From contig OZ316899.1 of assembly GCA_973895155.1 (NCBI GenBank), positions 8,246,001 to 8,310,000 of the forward strand: 64,000 nucleotides of DNA, read 5' to 3'. This stretch comes from Marsupella aquatica. Lineage: Eukaryota; Marchantiophyta. Shown here piece by piece: positions 34,601-44,886 of the stretch (the first letter of the stretch is position 1; every line of letters begins with the position of its first letter). The notes under the pieces were generated by a model. It saw nothing but the letters and a program-made list of their open reading frames with translations. It was not told where the DNA came from and ran no database searches. The translations under genes and the position numbers were made by a program.

Positions 34601-35436
34601 CAACTCCACCTTCGGAGATCAATTCCCCAACTCGGAATGGGCCCGAAAGTTTTGGGGTTCTTGCCCACATCTCATTATTTCGAAACTTGTTGTCTTTCCA
34701 CCACGGACAAACATTATTTTGACACTGCAGCGATCCCTTACACTGGACTTTCCCAAAATCCCACATTTTCTTGGGAAGAACATTTGAAGACGTTTTCACA
34801 ATCCGATTCCAATAATAACAATCCTTACCATGATCCATATCTTTCAAACGTTCACCTTTTGCGTTCACACTGTCTACCGAGGGTAACTCAAAAACCACAT
34901 TCCCATTGTAAGATGTGGGAAGACTAGGCACTACGTGATGAACAAAATCACTCCCCCTTATAAACCGAGACAATTCACTATGACCTTTGGATTTCAAGAT
35001 TGTATCCATTGCACTCTGCCGGTACACAGTCAAAGGCACAATCATTTCTCGATCCGCATTAGACTCCTTTTTAACCTCAGATGGGTAAACTGGAATCTTC
35101 TCTCCAAGAGTAGTTGTCGCTTGCTTATCATCTCCAGAACTTTCCGAGAGTTCGATGACATCGAGTTCAGCCGCTGTGGGAGGACGAGTATAGGAGGCCC
35201 CAGAATCTCTCAAAACAAAAACCTCATATTCTTTCTGAGCCTCCAGAGTCCAATATCTTTGACCATGAACAACATCGTAGAAAACTGGAGTCTCCCCCAA
35301 ACAAACCGACACTAACGAGATCGCTAAAATAGACTCCTTGGTGACATCAAATCTCACTCCCAAATATTCCTCTGAAACACGCTTTGATTCAGATGATTCG
35401 AGGACGGGAATTGTGATTACATCCTGAGTGTCCTTA
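31646..35436 (-). pseudogene. MULE-like transposase with SWIM zinc finger, copy 1
   Basis: N-terminal domain (35436-34263): RFDVTK..GASYT, then SYNGNVVFELPSVDS, a Cys cluster (VQCKGSLQCQNNVCPWWK, VCHHCSEPPMCVEACP) and HMGFHNHP. After a frameshift near 34300 comes the DDE-like core (34263-33442): PQKFASVL, GSWVSFDVMHRSTADW, IRGFMADNAQAGW, FHFFQSFHRH. An intron-like gap with palindromes follows (33441-33021), then a low-complexity region and a C-terminal SWIM finger (31646-32353) with CSCEDF..PCKHVYWVF (CxCx(n)CxH). The 5' end is lost at the junction with LTR B3 at 35437. The order zinc domain, DDE, SWIM fits Mutator-like transposases, but the assignment is by motif only. Confidence 0.55.
33021..33441 (-). 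other. Putative intron of copy 1 with palindromes
   Basis: There is no coding continuity between the DDE core and the next coding block. Three 15-bp palindromes lie at 33249-33263, 33352-33366 and 33409-33423 (form TAGCGCCNGGCGCTA). Exact splice sites were not settled. Confidence 0.45.
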
Positions 35437-38400
35437 CCCCTGGTAACTGGGTTCCACCAATTGGAGTTGGACCTGATGAAGCCAAGCATTTAAATACTGT
35501 GGCTTGTGTCTTCAGCCGCTCCGTTTGGTTGTCGGCCCGCCGCTGTAGGTTCTCCATCTTCCTCGTGATTTCCTCCAACTCCTCTTGGGTCTCGTCCAGG
35601 TCCTTGCGCACCTCCTCTAGCTCCTTATTGGCTTCCTCCAATTCTTTTTTCAAGGTAGCCCTCTCCTCCTGGGTTGCTCTTAGCTCCCTGTCGAGCTCTG
35701 CGACGACCACAAACTCCATCTTATTCATCTTGGCATAAGTCTGGTCGAGTTGGTCGTCCTTTTCACGCAGGTCGGCCTTGAAGCTGGCCGTCAGGGACGC
35801 AAGCTCCTGCTGCAGCGCAATAATCCTTTGATAGGATTTCCCTAACTCTGCTTCCTTCTACTCAAGGGCTCCGCGGATATCTTTGAGCTCTCCTTTCAAT
35901 GCCCTCTCCCTTCTCTGGTTCTCCGCCATGGCCCGATTGTTGGTTGCTAAGTGGGCTTCCTCTACATCCCTTAGCTCCCGCTTCCATTTCTCTCTCTCCT
36001 TGACTGCGCCGGCCAACTCTCCTTGGGTCCGAGTCAGTTTATCTTTGATAATCTGATTGTCAGACTGAGCGGTATCCAACTGCCCCTGCATGATGTTTAG
36101 CTCATGCCGCTTAATCCGCAACTCATCTTGGGCTTTCTTGGCTGCCTGCAGGTCTTCCACCTTGGCTTCCTTCTCCCTAAGCCGCCGGATGACCTCGTCC
36201 TTCTTGCTTCTCTCCAAAGCCACCGCTTCTTCTAATTGGTGCTTTTCCAACATCTCCCTCTGGAAAAAGGGTCCCTGCTCCAACTCCTCCCCAAAGATGC
36301 TGAGCGCCAAGTCCCCACACATCTCCCCGTACTCCATGGCTCTATCCTTAGCATAGGTGGAGTAACTAGAAGTCATCGGCATCAACCACCGCGGCCTCTG
36401 CTCCCAAGCCGTCTTGCGGATTTCTTCTACGGTGGCAAGAGGGTTGCTTCTTTTCTCGGCAAGCCGCTTGATGTCCTCCGGCCAATCTCCTCCTGGTAAA
36501 TCCTTCTCCCTAGCCAGGACTGCTCTCTCTTCCTCCCTAAGTCGCTCCTGAAATTCTTGTGCCATCTGCTTTATGCCGTCAAAGCTCGGGGGAGCAACCT
36601 CTGGTGGTGGAGACTCGGTGTTACTCTGCTGGGTGGGGTCCCCTCGAACAACTCTTGGAAGTGTGGGGATAAATCGGCCACAGGTCCTTACTCCTGGAAC
36701 ATGATGATCCGACCCATAGTTGGAGTTATCATTGTTGTAGTCTTCCATTGCCTCCTCCACTACTTGGACTCCCGGCTCCTCTGCCTCTGATTCGGGGCTT
36801 GAGGCTCCCACGTACATTTGCACTCCCGGCTTGTGTTCCGGCCTTAATCTCTCCTTGGTTCTGGTAAAGGGGTCTTCCCTTCTGAGTCGGCTTAGGTCGA
36901 CTTCTGGGGCAGCGTCCTATATCGGTGTCGTTGCCGTTGCCGGAACCGTTCTCTTTTCCTTCTCCAACAATTTTAGCAGATTTTGCATGCCTGGTTGCTG
37001 CATCGGCAAGTCTTCTTTCCTTGGCCTAAACACCTGCTCGATCGTCGGACTGTCGGGCTGGTTGGGCTTCTCTGGTGCCGGCCTCTGCTCCGGGACCTCC
37101 TCCGGTGCCCTTGCCGATAGGGGAAGTACTGGGGCAAAGATTTGACTTTTGGCATACCGGCACAACAGCGGCATGTGATAGCCAAGCCGGGACACGCTTC
37201 CCACGCCGATCACCTACTGTTCCTCCTTCAAGATCTTCTTCAGTTGGTTGAGGAGGTACCCGTTGTAATCCCGGCTTGGGTCTGGCCTTTCTGCCAGGTA
37301 GACCTGAGACTTGCCAATCTCTGCCCTCGGCAAGTTATAGTGCATGGTCACTCGCAAGAAATCAATCATCTCTCTGATGTGCGGGTTGGTGCAGGTGTTC
37401 CGGAAGAAGCCATTCTTCGTTGATGGTCCTGGGAACGACCGGAACTCCTTGTCAGGTAAGGTCTTCCTGGTATCAACCTTGGTCTTATTACCCATCGGCA
37501 AGCCAAACACCTCAGCAATCACCCGGGGAGTGAGATAGAAATCCTTCCCATACACCCTCGTGGAATTGGTCTCGGGTTCCCATGATCCCACGAATTCTAA
37601 CAACTCTGAGTCCGGCACCTTCGGCTTCAGCCATGGTAATCTTACGAAGGCTTCCAAGCCGGATCCGGCCATGAAGCCTTGGTACTTCTTGGTCTGCATG
37701 GCTGTAAAGCATGCATCCTCCTCCCATGCAAAGTGTAATTGCACTTCCTCCGGTAGGGTCGCCGCCCAACCTTTCCAGGTGTCATCGTTTGTTGGAATGG
37801 CATTGATGGGATTGACCTCTTCCTCATCGGCTTCTCCCCTTGTCCTGCTCGGCTGCTCTACTGGCTTCCTAGGTGCCGCCGACCTCGTTCTTTTTGCCGG
37901 GGTGGCCTCTTCGTTGTTGTTTCCTTTCCTCTTCATCTCGATTGCCGTGGATGTTTCTCCTAGCAAGGTTGCCTTCGTCCACCCCTCCGTGTTACCCTTC
38001 AACTCCCAGTGTAGGTCGTTGCAACGATTGATGGCTTCTCGGATGCCGACAATTTTGTTTTTGCAAAACAGAAGGTCGTCGAGTTGATTGGTAGTAGGAG
38101 TCCACAAGAACTCGGCCTTGATAAGTTCTCCTCCTAAGAAAGCCGTCTTCTGCAGTTCCCAGAGCCGAGCGAGCTCCTGCCGTTCTCGAGCTGCTCTCTC
38201 CGATTCTTCATCCTCGTAAGTCCTGACGTACTCACCTGCCCGTTCGAACAGGCATCCCCAAAAATGTGCCGCTTGATTGACATTGCTCATACCCTCCTTG
38301 AGTCGATCGTTGGTATCTGTTCCCACCCCGAGTGCTTGCCTAAGCAACGGACAGCATTTGGCCTCCCATAGTCGTCTGCCCAGTTCGTTCTTGTAAATGA

Positions 38401-38551
38401 GCCACTATTCCTCACGAGTGGTCCTTACCCCTCTCCTCCTCTGGTCTCCCCTCCCGTTGGTCACCCCTAGCCGCCGACGCTTAGCGCGCCCTAACCCTAA
38501 TCGTGTTCTCTCCCCCGGCGTCCTCACTTCCGGCCTCGGCCCGGGTTCCAT
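35437..38551 (-). pseudogene. LTR-encoded FGLP/coiled-coil protein, B copy 3
   Basis: This is the best preserved N-terminal half. The ATG is at 38551-38549. A 377-codon open stretch (38347-37214) covers NQAAHFWGCLFERAGEY, LHWELKGNTEGW, MKRKGNNNEEATPAKRTRS, the TWKGWAATLPEEVQLHFAW segment and the whole FGLP domain (FYLTPRVIAEVFGLPMGN). A TAG at about 37213 breaks it. The frame goes on through DLPMQQPGMQNLL, SDHHVPGVRTCGRFIP and a 321-codon stretch (36823-35858) that enters the coiled coil, then stops at the LTR truncation. Long open stretches in different parts of different copies argue that the ancestral LTR carried one continuous frame. Confidence 0.75.
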
Positions 38552-38668
38552 AGTCACCCTTAATTGTTTATATTTTCCTTGTTTTTTGGTCCTATACTAA
38601 GGTGTTTCCAGGGTACACTCCTGCTTACCATGTAAACCGGGCTTAGTGATTCCTGGCTAGGCATCACA
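35437..38668 (-). mobile_element. Truncated LTR of element B, copy 3
   Basis: The minus-strand start TGTGATGCCTAGCC is at 38668, immediately inside the transposase-like copy 2. Homology to the other B LTRs ends near 35437 (after GTTACCAGGGGT), so the last ~1.4 kb of the LTR is missing. The break meets the truncated 5' end of transposase copy 1. No PBS or gag is attached. Confidence 0.88.
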
Positions 38669-39872
38669 TCAGCCATAAAACCTTGAATGACAACGTCCTG
38701 TAACCCGTTTTCCTTACAAACCTCAATCATAATTCTCCACGCTTTCTCAAAGGACTCCGTGTCTTCAACTTTTAGTTTGCATGTGAAGATTGTACAAAGA
38801 GCTCGGAAGTTGTGATCGTAAACGTGTGCACTAAAAGTAAACCAGTCGGTTGTCACTCACTTCATCACATCAAAACTCACCCAAGCTCCTTCCAATCTTC
38901 CGCCGGGTTGCATCTGCCGAAGAAGATCTACACCAGATCCATGACCCTTCACTGTCATTTTGAATATATGGGGCCTATCTGCTACACAACCCTGACCCAG
39001 CAGGAGGTACCTTTGGAGGAAAGAAATGTTATTTGACCTTTGCATCCGAGCTAGGAAATCTAACTCACCACGACCAGCCTGGTCCATTCGAATGCTTTGA
39101 CAAAGCGATGCAAATTTCTGGGGGGTAGACAGTACCATGAGAGACTTCCAAATCTCCGTTTCTTCAATATCTACTATGTTGTCGACGTTTTTGCAAAGAG
39201 CTTTCACGAGCAAACCGGTTGCGGAATTCAAAATACCTTGGAGAGCGTTCCCTCAATGGGAGGCAGTTCAAATACAACATTTCCGTTGTACTTTTTTGGC
39301 AAACAAGGAACTTGCTCATGCCGGAAGTCCCATGCCGAGATAAATCTTGACAGTTCACTATGTCCCGTGGCCTTGAGTAAGGCGTCCATCGCACTCCTCC
39401 GGTAGACTTTATGACCAACTCCGGAGGTAGCCACCGGCTCATCCTTAACAAAAGCGAGAACTGGAACTTTGTACTGCGATGGAGGAGTGGGTGCAACATC
39501 ACCATCTTCACTGTCAGATATGTCAACAACAACAACAGGAATGTACCCAACTGCTGGTTCCGGAGTGACACGTCTGACATTAAGCGTGTAACTAAGCCCG
39601 ACATTCATATGCCAAAAGCGTACTCCCTCATCTACATCAAATGCCGCAGCCCGTTGAAGTTCTCCACTTGTCGATTCCTGCGGAACAATGGACTCAATAT
39701 CATTCATCCTCAAATCAAATCTCCCGCAAAGGTAGGTTTCACTAACTTGCTTGTAAGCATCAGAAACTTGCACGGGGATCTTGACCACGTCTCCGGTACA
39801 AGCATGTGTAATTACAATTGAGCGAGATATTGTGGAGAAAATGAAGGAATCAACAAAGCAAATTCCTCCCAA
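38669..39872 (-). pseudogene. MULE-like transposase family, copy 2 (5' part)
   Basis: The frame from 39872 gives QVSETYLCGRFDLRMND, GLSYTLN, KVYRRSAMDALLKATGHSEL, YNGNVVFELPPIEG. At about 39230 it jumps to NSATGLLVKAL, EETEIWKSLMVLSTPQKFA, so the Cys-rich middle present in copy 1 has been deleted. It continues with GAWVSFDVMK, TDWFTFSAHVYDHN, LQDVVIQGFMAD and is cut at 38668 by LTR B3. It lies head to head with the ParB-like gene at 40771. Confidence 0.55.
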
Positions 39873-40770
39873 ATGGAATGCTTATACTAATGCGTGAAGA
39901 TGACTGACCGTTATAAAAGTTGTTTGAATACGACATAGAATTGTGTCCGTTGAAATCATAAATGTAGAGTTTGTCCTTTTTGCCCCGGTAAGTGCGGGTG
40001 TCAGGGATATTTTTTGTGTCAAAATGAACACATATAGGCCAAGATAATTCACATGATTTCAGCAGCGCCTGGCGCTACCAAAAATTCCAGTATTTATAAG
40101 GTTAGAATTCAGTCACACACCAGACTAGCGCCGGGCGCTAGCATTACAATGGACACCAATAAGTCTACTTTTTTGTATCCAAAAATGCAATATCGTCCAA
40201 ATTTAAGCACAATTCAGGGATATATGTACTAGCACCGGGCGCTAGTATTGGTACACCATATTTAAGGACCAAATCTGATCAAAATTGAACTTCGTACGCC
40301 TAAAGTTCTTCATTTTCAAAAATTTCACATAAACTGGGACCAAAAACAGAATCGTGAATAGACCACGGAATGGGTAGCGTCGGGCGCTATCTATTGAACA
40401 CATTAAACTTTATGACAATGTGGGTCAAGTTTGACTAGCGCCCGGCGCTAGCAATGCATTACCAAGTTTTAGTAGTCTGGTCAACGGTAATATTTAACGG
40501 TAACTACGGTTAGCGTGATCTTCACAAAAACAGTTTAGCGGATTTTACATTGATATCTGTCACAATTCTTAGATTGTCGCTTTGTTTTAACGATAAGTAA
40601 TACCCAATTTCATCGTAACATCTCTTAAATAGATTACATGGAGGGAGATAGCACTGATCAATCGGGTATAATACTCCATCAACTATCTATTAATTTGGTA
40701 CGGAGATTCAGTACTTGATCGTGAGATTTGTAGTGTACGACTGTTTGTACAACACTCATCGCGGGAGACG
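39873..40770. promoter_or_regulatory. Divergent spacer with five palindromes
   Basis: This ~900-bp AT-rich, non-coding stretch lies between the divergent transposase-like and ParB-like genes. It holds five copies of a 15-bp palindrome: 40063-40077, 40126-40140, 40230-40244, 40375-40389 and 40436-40450 (TAGCGCCCGGCGCTA and variants), often followed by (T/A)(A/G)TTG or CAATG. It may be a shared promoter region; no TATA box is certain. Confidence 0.5.
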
Positions 40771-42225
40771 ATGGATGCAGTCCCCTCCTCGTCGAGGGGG
40801 TATAGTGTTGTTGGGGATCGTGATCGTGGCTATTGCAAGTCTTTTGAGTCTTCATTTTCAGGTTCAGTGTATACACATCAAGTGACGAGGTCAAGCGCAT
40901 CGCTTGTTCCCATCTCAAGTAATTTGTTTCCGAAGCCGACGCAAAAAAAGATGGAGAATGTTGACACATTTGCAATCGGAGATGTCTCATTCTCGGAGAC
41001 CGACCTTATTTCAAAACATGTCATGTTCTTTGGGAAGGATTTCCAAGGGTTTAACAAGGAGCCTCCTAGGATTCCGCTATGTCGGTTGGTGCACATGGAG
41101 GTCGTCCGCACTTTGCAAAAAGATAGCTCCTCCATTGACAAGTTGAAAGACTCTTTTCGTAGTATGGGATACAATTCGTTGATAGGAATGAGGTTTTATG
41201 TTCAGCCGGCGGACGCTGAGGGTGTGACGCTCACTTGCACACAGGAAATTTGTGATACTTGGGATCCAACATGGATATCCAAAAACAAAAAGTTCAAGGA
41301 AGAATGTGCGGCAGACCTCGATTTTCTCGTTCTGAAGGATAAGATGTTCTCAGTTTTTGACGGGAACTATCGGTTGTACTCCTGGACGCTTGTCACTAAG
41401 GAGAATCCAGAAAACACGAAATACCACCCATGAGTGCTCTGTACTGTCTTCAATGGGGACAAGGGTTCACTGATTGAAATTGAAGTGGCGATGCACACCG
41501 TGAACCAGTAAGTTTGTCTTTTTAGCATATCTTGGAGAGGAATTGTTTTATGAGCGCCCGACGCTGCTTAAATGTTTTTCTAATTGCTTTCTTTTCCTTC
41601 AGGCTTGGACAAGCCGTGGTCGAACCGTCATGGATCCTTGATGCAGATCGAATCAAGAGGATTTTGATTCACGACCTGGAGTACTATAGTAAGCTCATTG
41701 ACCCTGCACATTATAAGAAGTTTGAGCAGATCAGGTTGAAGACGCGGAAAGGATCCTGGTACACAAAGAAGATGCCTCAAAAGGCTCTTGTCTATATTCT
41801 ATGTGAGAATAAGATTAAATCATATTCTAACCAGTTCAAGCTTGACATGGAGTCCGCTGCGGCCCTAGGTACCCCTTGGTCGGCCGAGGAGGTTTCCACA
41901 AGGCATGCTGTAATGATGAAGGAGGCCACCAAGGAGTGGGCAGTGAAAACATCAAAAATCACTCCTTTGTTGAGTCCAGAATTTGAGGACTTTCTGTCTA
42001 CGTGCGTAGAAATGTATGCTGTGACAGAGAGAAATAAGCGAGAGAAGAAACCAGATACCGTCTTGTGTACGATGGACCGAGCCAGGCTTTTTACTGCTGT
42101 TTCCGCACTCGACCCCAAGCTCAAGAGTACTTTGCTTGTCGCCCATTGCAATCCTGAGCTCCAAAGGCAATTCTTCCATCTGAACAGCGTCAATGATGAT
42201 CCAGTAAAACAGTGGTGTTGTAATG

Positions 42226-44251
42226 CTGTACATTAGTTAGAAATGATGGGAATTTTATAAATTTTAAACTTTTTCTAACTCAAAGGTGCAATTTAGTTAC
42301 CTTTTGTAGTAATTTAGATCAACTGAACACTTTACCTAACGTTATGCTTCATCGGAGGCTATTGCCTCTATTGGATAAGGATCGACAATATAAATCCTTG
42401 CTCTTTACATGCTACCAAGAAAGAAGACTGGACATCATTGGAGAAGCAATGTAGGCTAGAAGATTCAAGAACCGGACTCCAAAACACTTCTTCAGCAAGA
42501 ATGAGCTCTGTGTGCAATTATCACGATCAACCGATCTTTGCTATTTTAATTAAATAGCTATCATAGTCAGAAAAGTCTCATACTTTTTCAGGAGTTAGTA
42601 GTTACACCTGCAAGTTTCATCTCAAACCGACATGTGGTTTGAAAGTTAGAATTAATTTAGTTTTACTGTTTTTCGCATAGCCGCGACTTCGCCGACGCTT
42701 TGTGAAGCGTCCCTTGTATTTTTGGACGCTTTGAGAAGCGTCCACCCAAGACCACGACGCTTTCTGAAGCGTCCACCACCCAACCAGCTGTACTCCGACG
42801 CTCTGCAATCCACATGAGCACCGACGCTCACAGAAGCGTCTGCTACCCCGAAGGCGACCTCGACACTGTGACGCCCACTGAAGCGTCCCGCCCGGAGCCC
42901 AGAAAATGGACGCTGCGACCAAAACCTCAAAATTCAGCCGACGCTTTCTGAAGCGTCCATAAAAGTCCTTTGTAGGTTTGGACGCTTTCTGAAGCGTCCA
43001 CTATGTTCCCGACACTTAGAAAAAATTTCAGTTTTCGCACTTTTATAACACCGCCCCACTTTTACCGATTTATTTGAGGCACTTAGAGATCTCAGAAAAG
43101 TCTGAAACTTTGTCAGCATATAGACTATATGTAGTAGAGTACCCTAGAAAAGTTTCAACTCCTTTCGACTTTTAGTTTAGAAGTTAAAATTAGATTAAGA
43201 TAACTGTTTATTAGTTTTACCGAAAACACCGACGCTTTGCAAAGCGTCCGCTCAAACCTCGACGCTTTGAGAAGCGTCCCCTGCATTTTTGACACTTTCA
43301 GCAGTGTCCATTCACTTTTCAAGGATGACCGTCATTAAGTTTATTCAAGACCCTTTAAATATGAAAGGGCATGTCCTTTCTGTATCTCAGTCTCCTTGCG
43401 TTCCTGCCAGCCTATATGAAGTAGAATTTGTGTCATTCTCGAGTGTGAAGAAATAAAGTAGTGCCTATGGCATGTGCTGCAACACTGGAATCACCTTTGC
43501 AAAACTTTCGAGTGTTTTCGTATGGTATGGAGCTTGCAAATGCAAAGGGATTCTTCTCCCTTCCTTGGTCTGAATGATTGAGAGTTTAGATCATTGAAGT
43601 AAAATTACTTGTATGAAGTTGAATCTCAGAAGTATGAGGGAATAGATTCCTTAAGTGGTGACAACCCATCTTCTTGAGTTCTTGATGCATAGTTTTTGGC
43701 ATGACATTGCTTGTGCACGGATGCAAAGATTGTTACTCACCAATTACCTGTGACTTCAATTTGATCATGATGGTGTTTATTATTCGTGACTCAGAGTACC
43801 GACTGGATATCGAAGTGATTGATTACTAGTTTCTTCTGAGTACCTTTGGAAGGAAAAGTTGAGACGTGTTGATGGCATTTTAGTAATCATCCTAGTACAG
43901 TAATCCATTCCAGAAATGTTCTTACAGATTTACCACCCAAATAACATCAAATGAAGTATTGATGAGAAGTTACCTTGGTGTTTTCCAGACTCCCTCATTA
44001 TACCTCAAGATTTCATTGTGTTTTGTTATTTATTTCCATTTTATTAATTGCATTTACAATGTTAAGCAAACATTCAAATCTATGTCTTGCTGAGCAATCA
44101 TAGTAAAAGGCTCAAACCTGTGTTTTTGTTACCTTAGTCATTCATAAGTGTTAAATGATAGAAAATCATTCCTTTCTTGTTCTTCCATGGGATCGAATAC
44201 CGAGTTTTGGACATTAAATGCTGATTTATGTCCTTAGTGCAATACTACAGG
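42226..44251 (+). other. Large intron of ParB-like paralogue 2
   Basis: It separates the coding blocks that are adjacent in paralogue 1. It is AT-rich and without coding signal, apart from frames created by the palindrome array at 42694-43308. The acceptor is probably CTACAG at about 44246-44251. I give the boundaries as approximate. Confidence 0.5.
42694..43308. repeat. Cluster of 18-bp palindromes GACGCTTTNNGAAGCGTC
   Basis: Copies start at 42694, 42725, 42756, 42823, 42870, 42940, 42981, 43231, 43261 and (diverged) 43291. Each has arms GACGCTT(T)/(A)AAGCGTC around a 2-4-base centre. Spacing is irregular (30-250 bp) and the spacers differ, so this is not a tandem array. Confidence 0.85.
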
Positions 44252-44886
44252 TGTCATACCTGGATTACGTGGAACAATGTACAGGGGATTGCAGGGGGGA
44301 TGTTACAGTGTGCTTTGAGAGAGGTCCAACAAATCATTCCCAAGAATCGCTTGCAAGCCTGGGCATGTGAATCTTTTGAAGCTCTCATTGATATAGTTAC
44401 TAATGATTTCAAGAGATACAGAGACTCGGTGAAGAGTAAGTTTTTTAATACAATGTGGCCTTCGAAGTATCTAGACAAAGAGGACTACTCTTTGAAGAAC
44501 CAGAAGCGAGCAAAAAGGTACCTCTACCAATTTTACATCCACATGGAAGTAACTAGACCTGATTACTTCTGGGCATATCCTGTCGCTTTTCAGAAGTGGA
44601 CAGTAATATCAGAAGGTGACAATTTATCTGATTTGTACTCTATGTACCCCGCGGAGGGAATTTTCCCAGCGAGACCTTTAAGTGAATGGGAGAGAACCCA
44701 CTATCCATGGTACCTAGATACATATAGATGGGACTCGCCCTTTAATCACCGAGAAAAGGATGCTTTCCACAAGCTCTCTAAGTCCTAGGTACCAGTCAAT
44801 ATTGTTTCTGACATGAAGCAGGGACTAGCGGACGATGTAGATAAGTCCACAAAGAATTGCAAATGAACTGTGAGACCACAGTTGTT

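Larger units (their letters stand above)
40771..44788 (+). pseudogene. ParB/Srx-like domain protein, paralogue 2
   Basis: Exon 1 (40771-41507): a Ser-rich N-terminus, then PPRIPLCRLVHMEVVRTLQ and LKDKMFSVFDGNYRLYSWT, the ParB/Srx-like pair of motifs (DGNYR where paralogue 1 has DGNHR). A TGA at 41431-41433 stands where paralogue 1 has the Cys of YHPCDG. Intron 1 (41508-41600, GTAAGT..TTCAG) lies at the same codon and phase as in paralogue 1. Exon 2 runs to about 42225: PSWILDADRIKRIL, GTPWSAEE, TMDRARLFTAVSALDPKL. A ~2-kb intron then leads to exon 3 (about 44252-44788): KYLDKEDYSLKNQKRAKRYL, SMYPAEG, WERTHYPWYLDTYRWD. It is probably nuclear. The function is not known. Confidence 0.6.

Noticed and set aside
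25949-41433. TGA recoding (Sec or reassigned stop) in the ParB-like genes
   Set aside because: The TGAs fall at different codons in the two paralogues, and TAA and TAG stops occur in neighbouring elements. Simple decay explains them and no SECIS-like structure was noticed.
40771-42236. Bacterial contamination as source of the ParB-like genes
   Set aside because: Spliceosomal introns at a conserved position and plant-type retroelements inserted in and beside them argue for nuclear genes.
42617-43119. Minus-strand open frames with repeated DAS/RF-type phrases in the palindrome cluster
   Set aside because: They arise from the GACGCTTT..AAGCGTC repeats in an intron. There is no start context, homologue or codon pattern independent of the repeats.
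42694-43308. CRISPR-like array
   Set aside because: The repeats are short dyads with irregular spacing of 30 to 250 bp in an intron of a nuclear gene. There are no cas genes and no uniform spacers.
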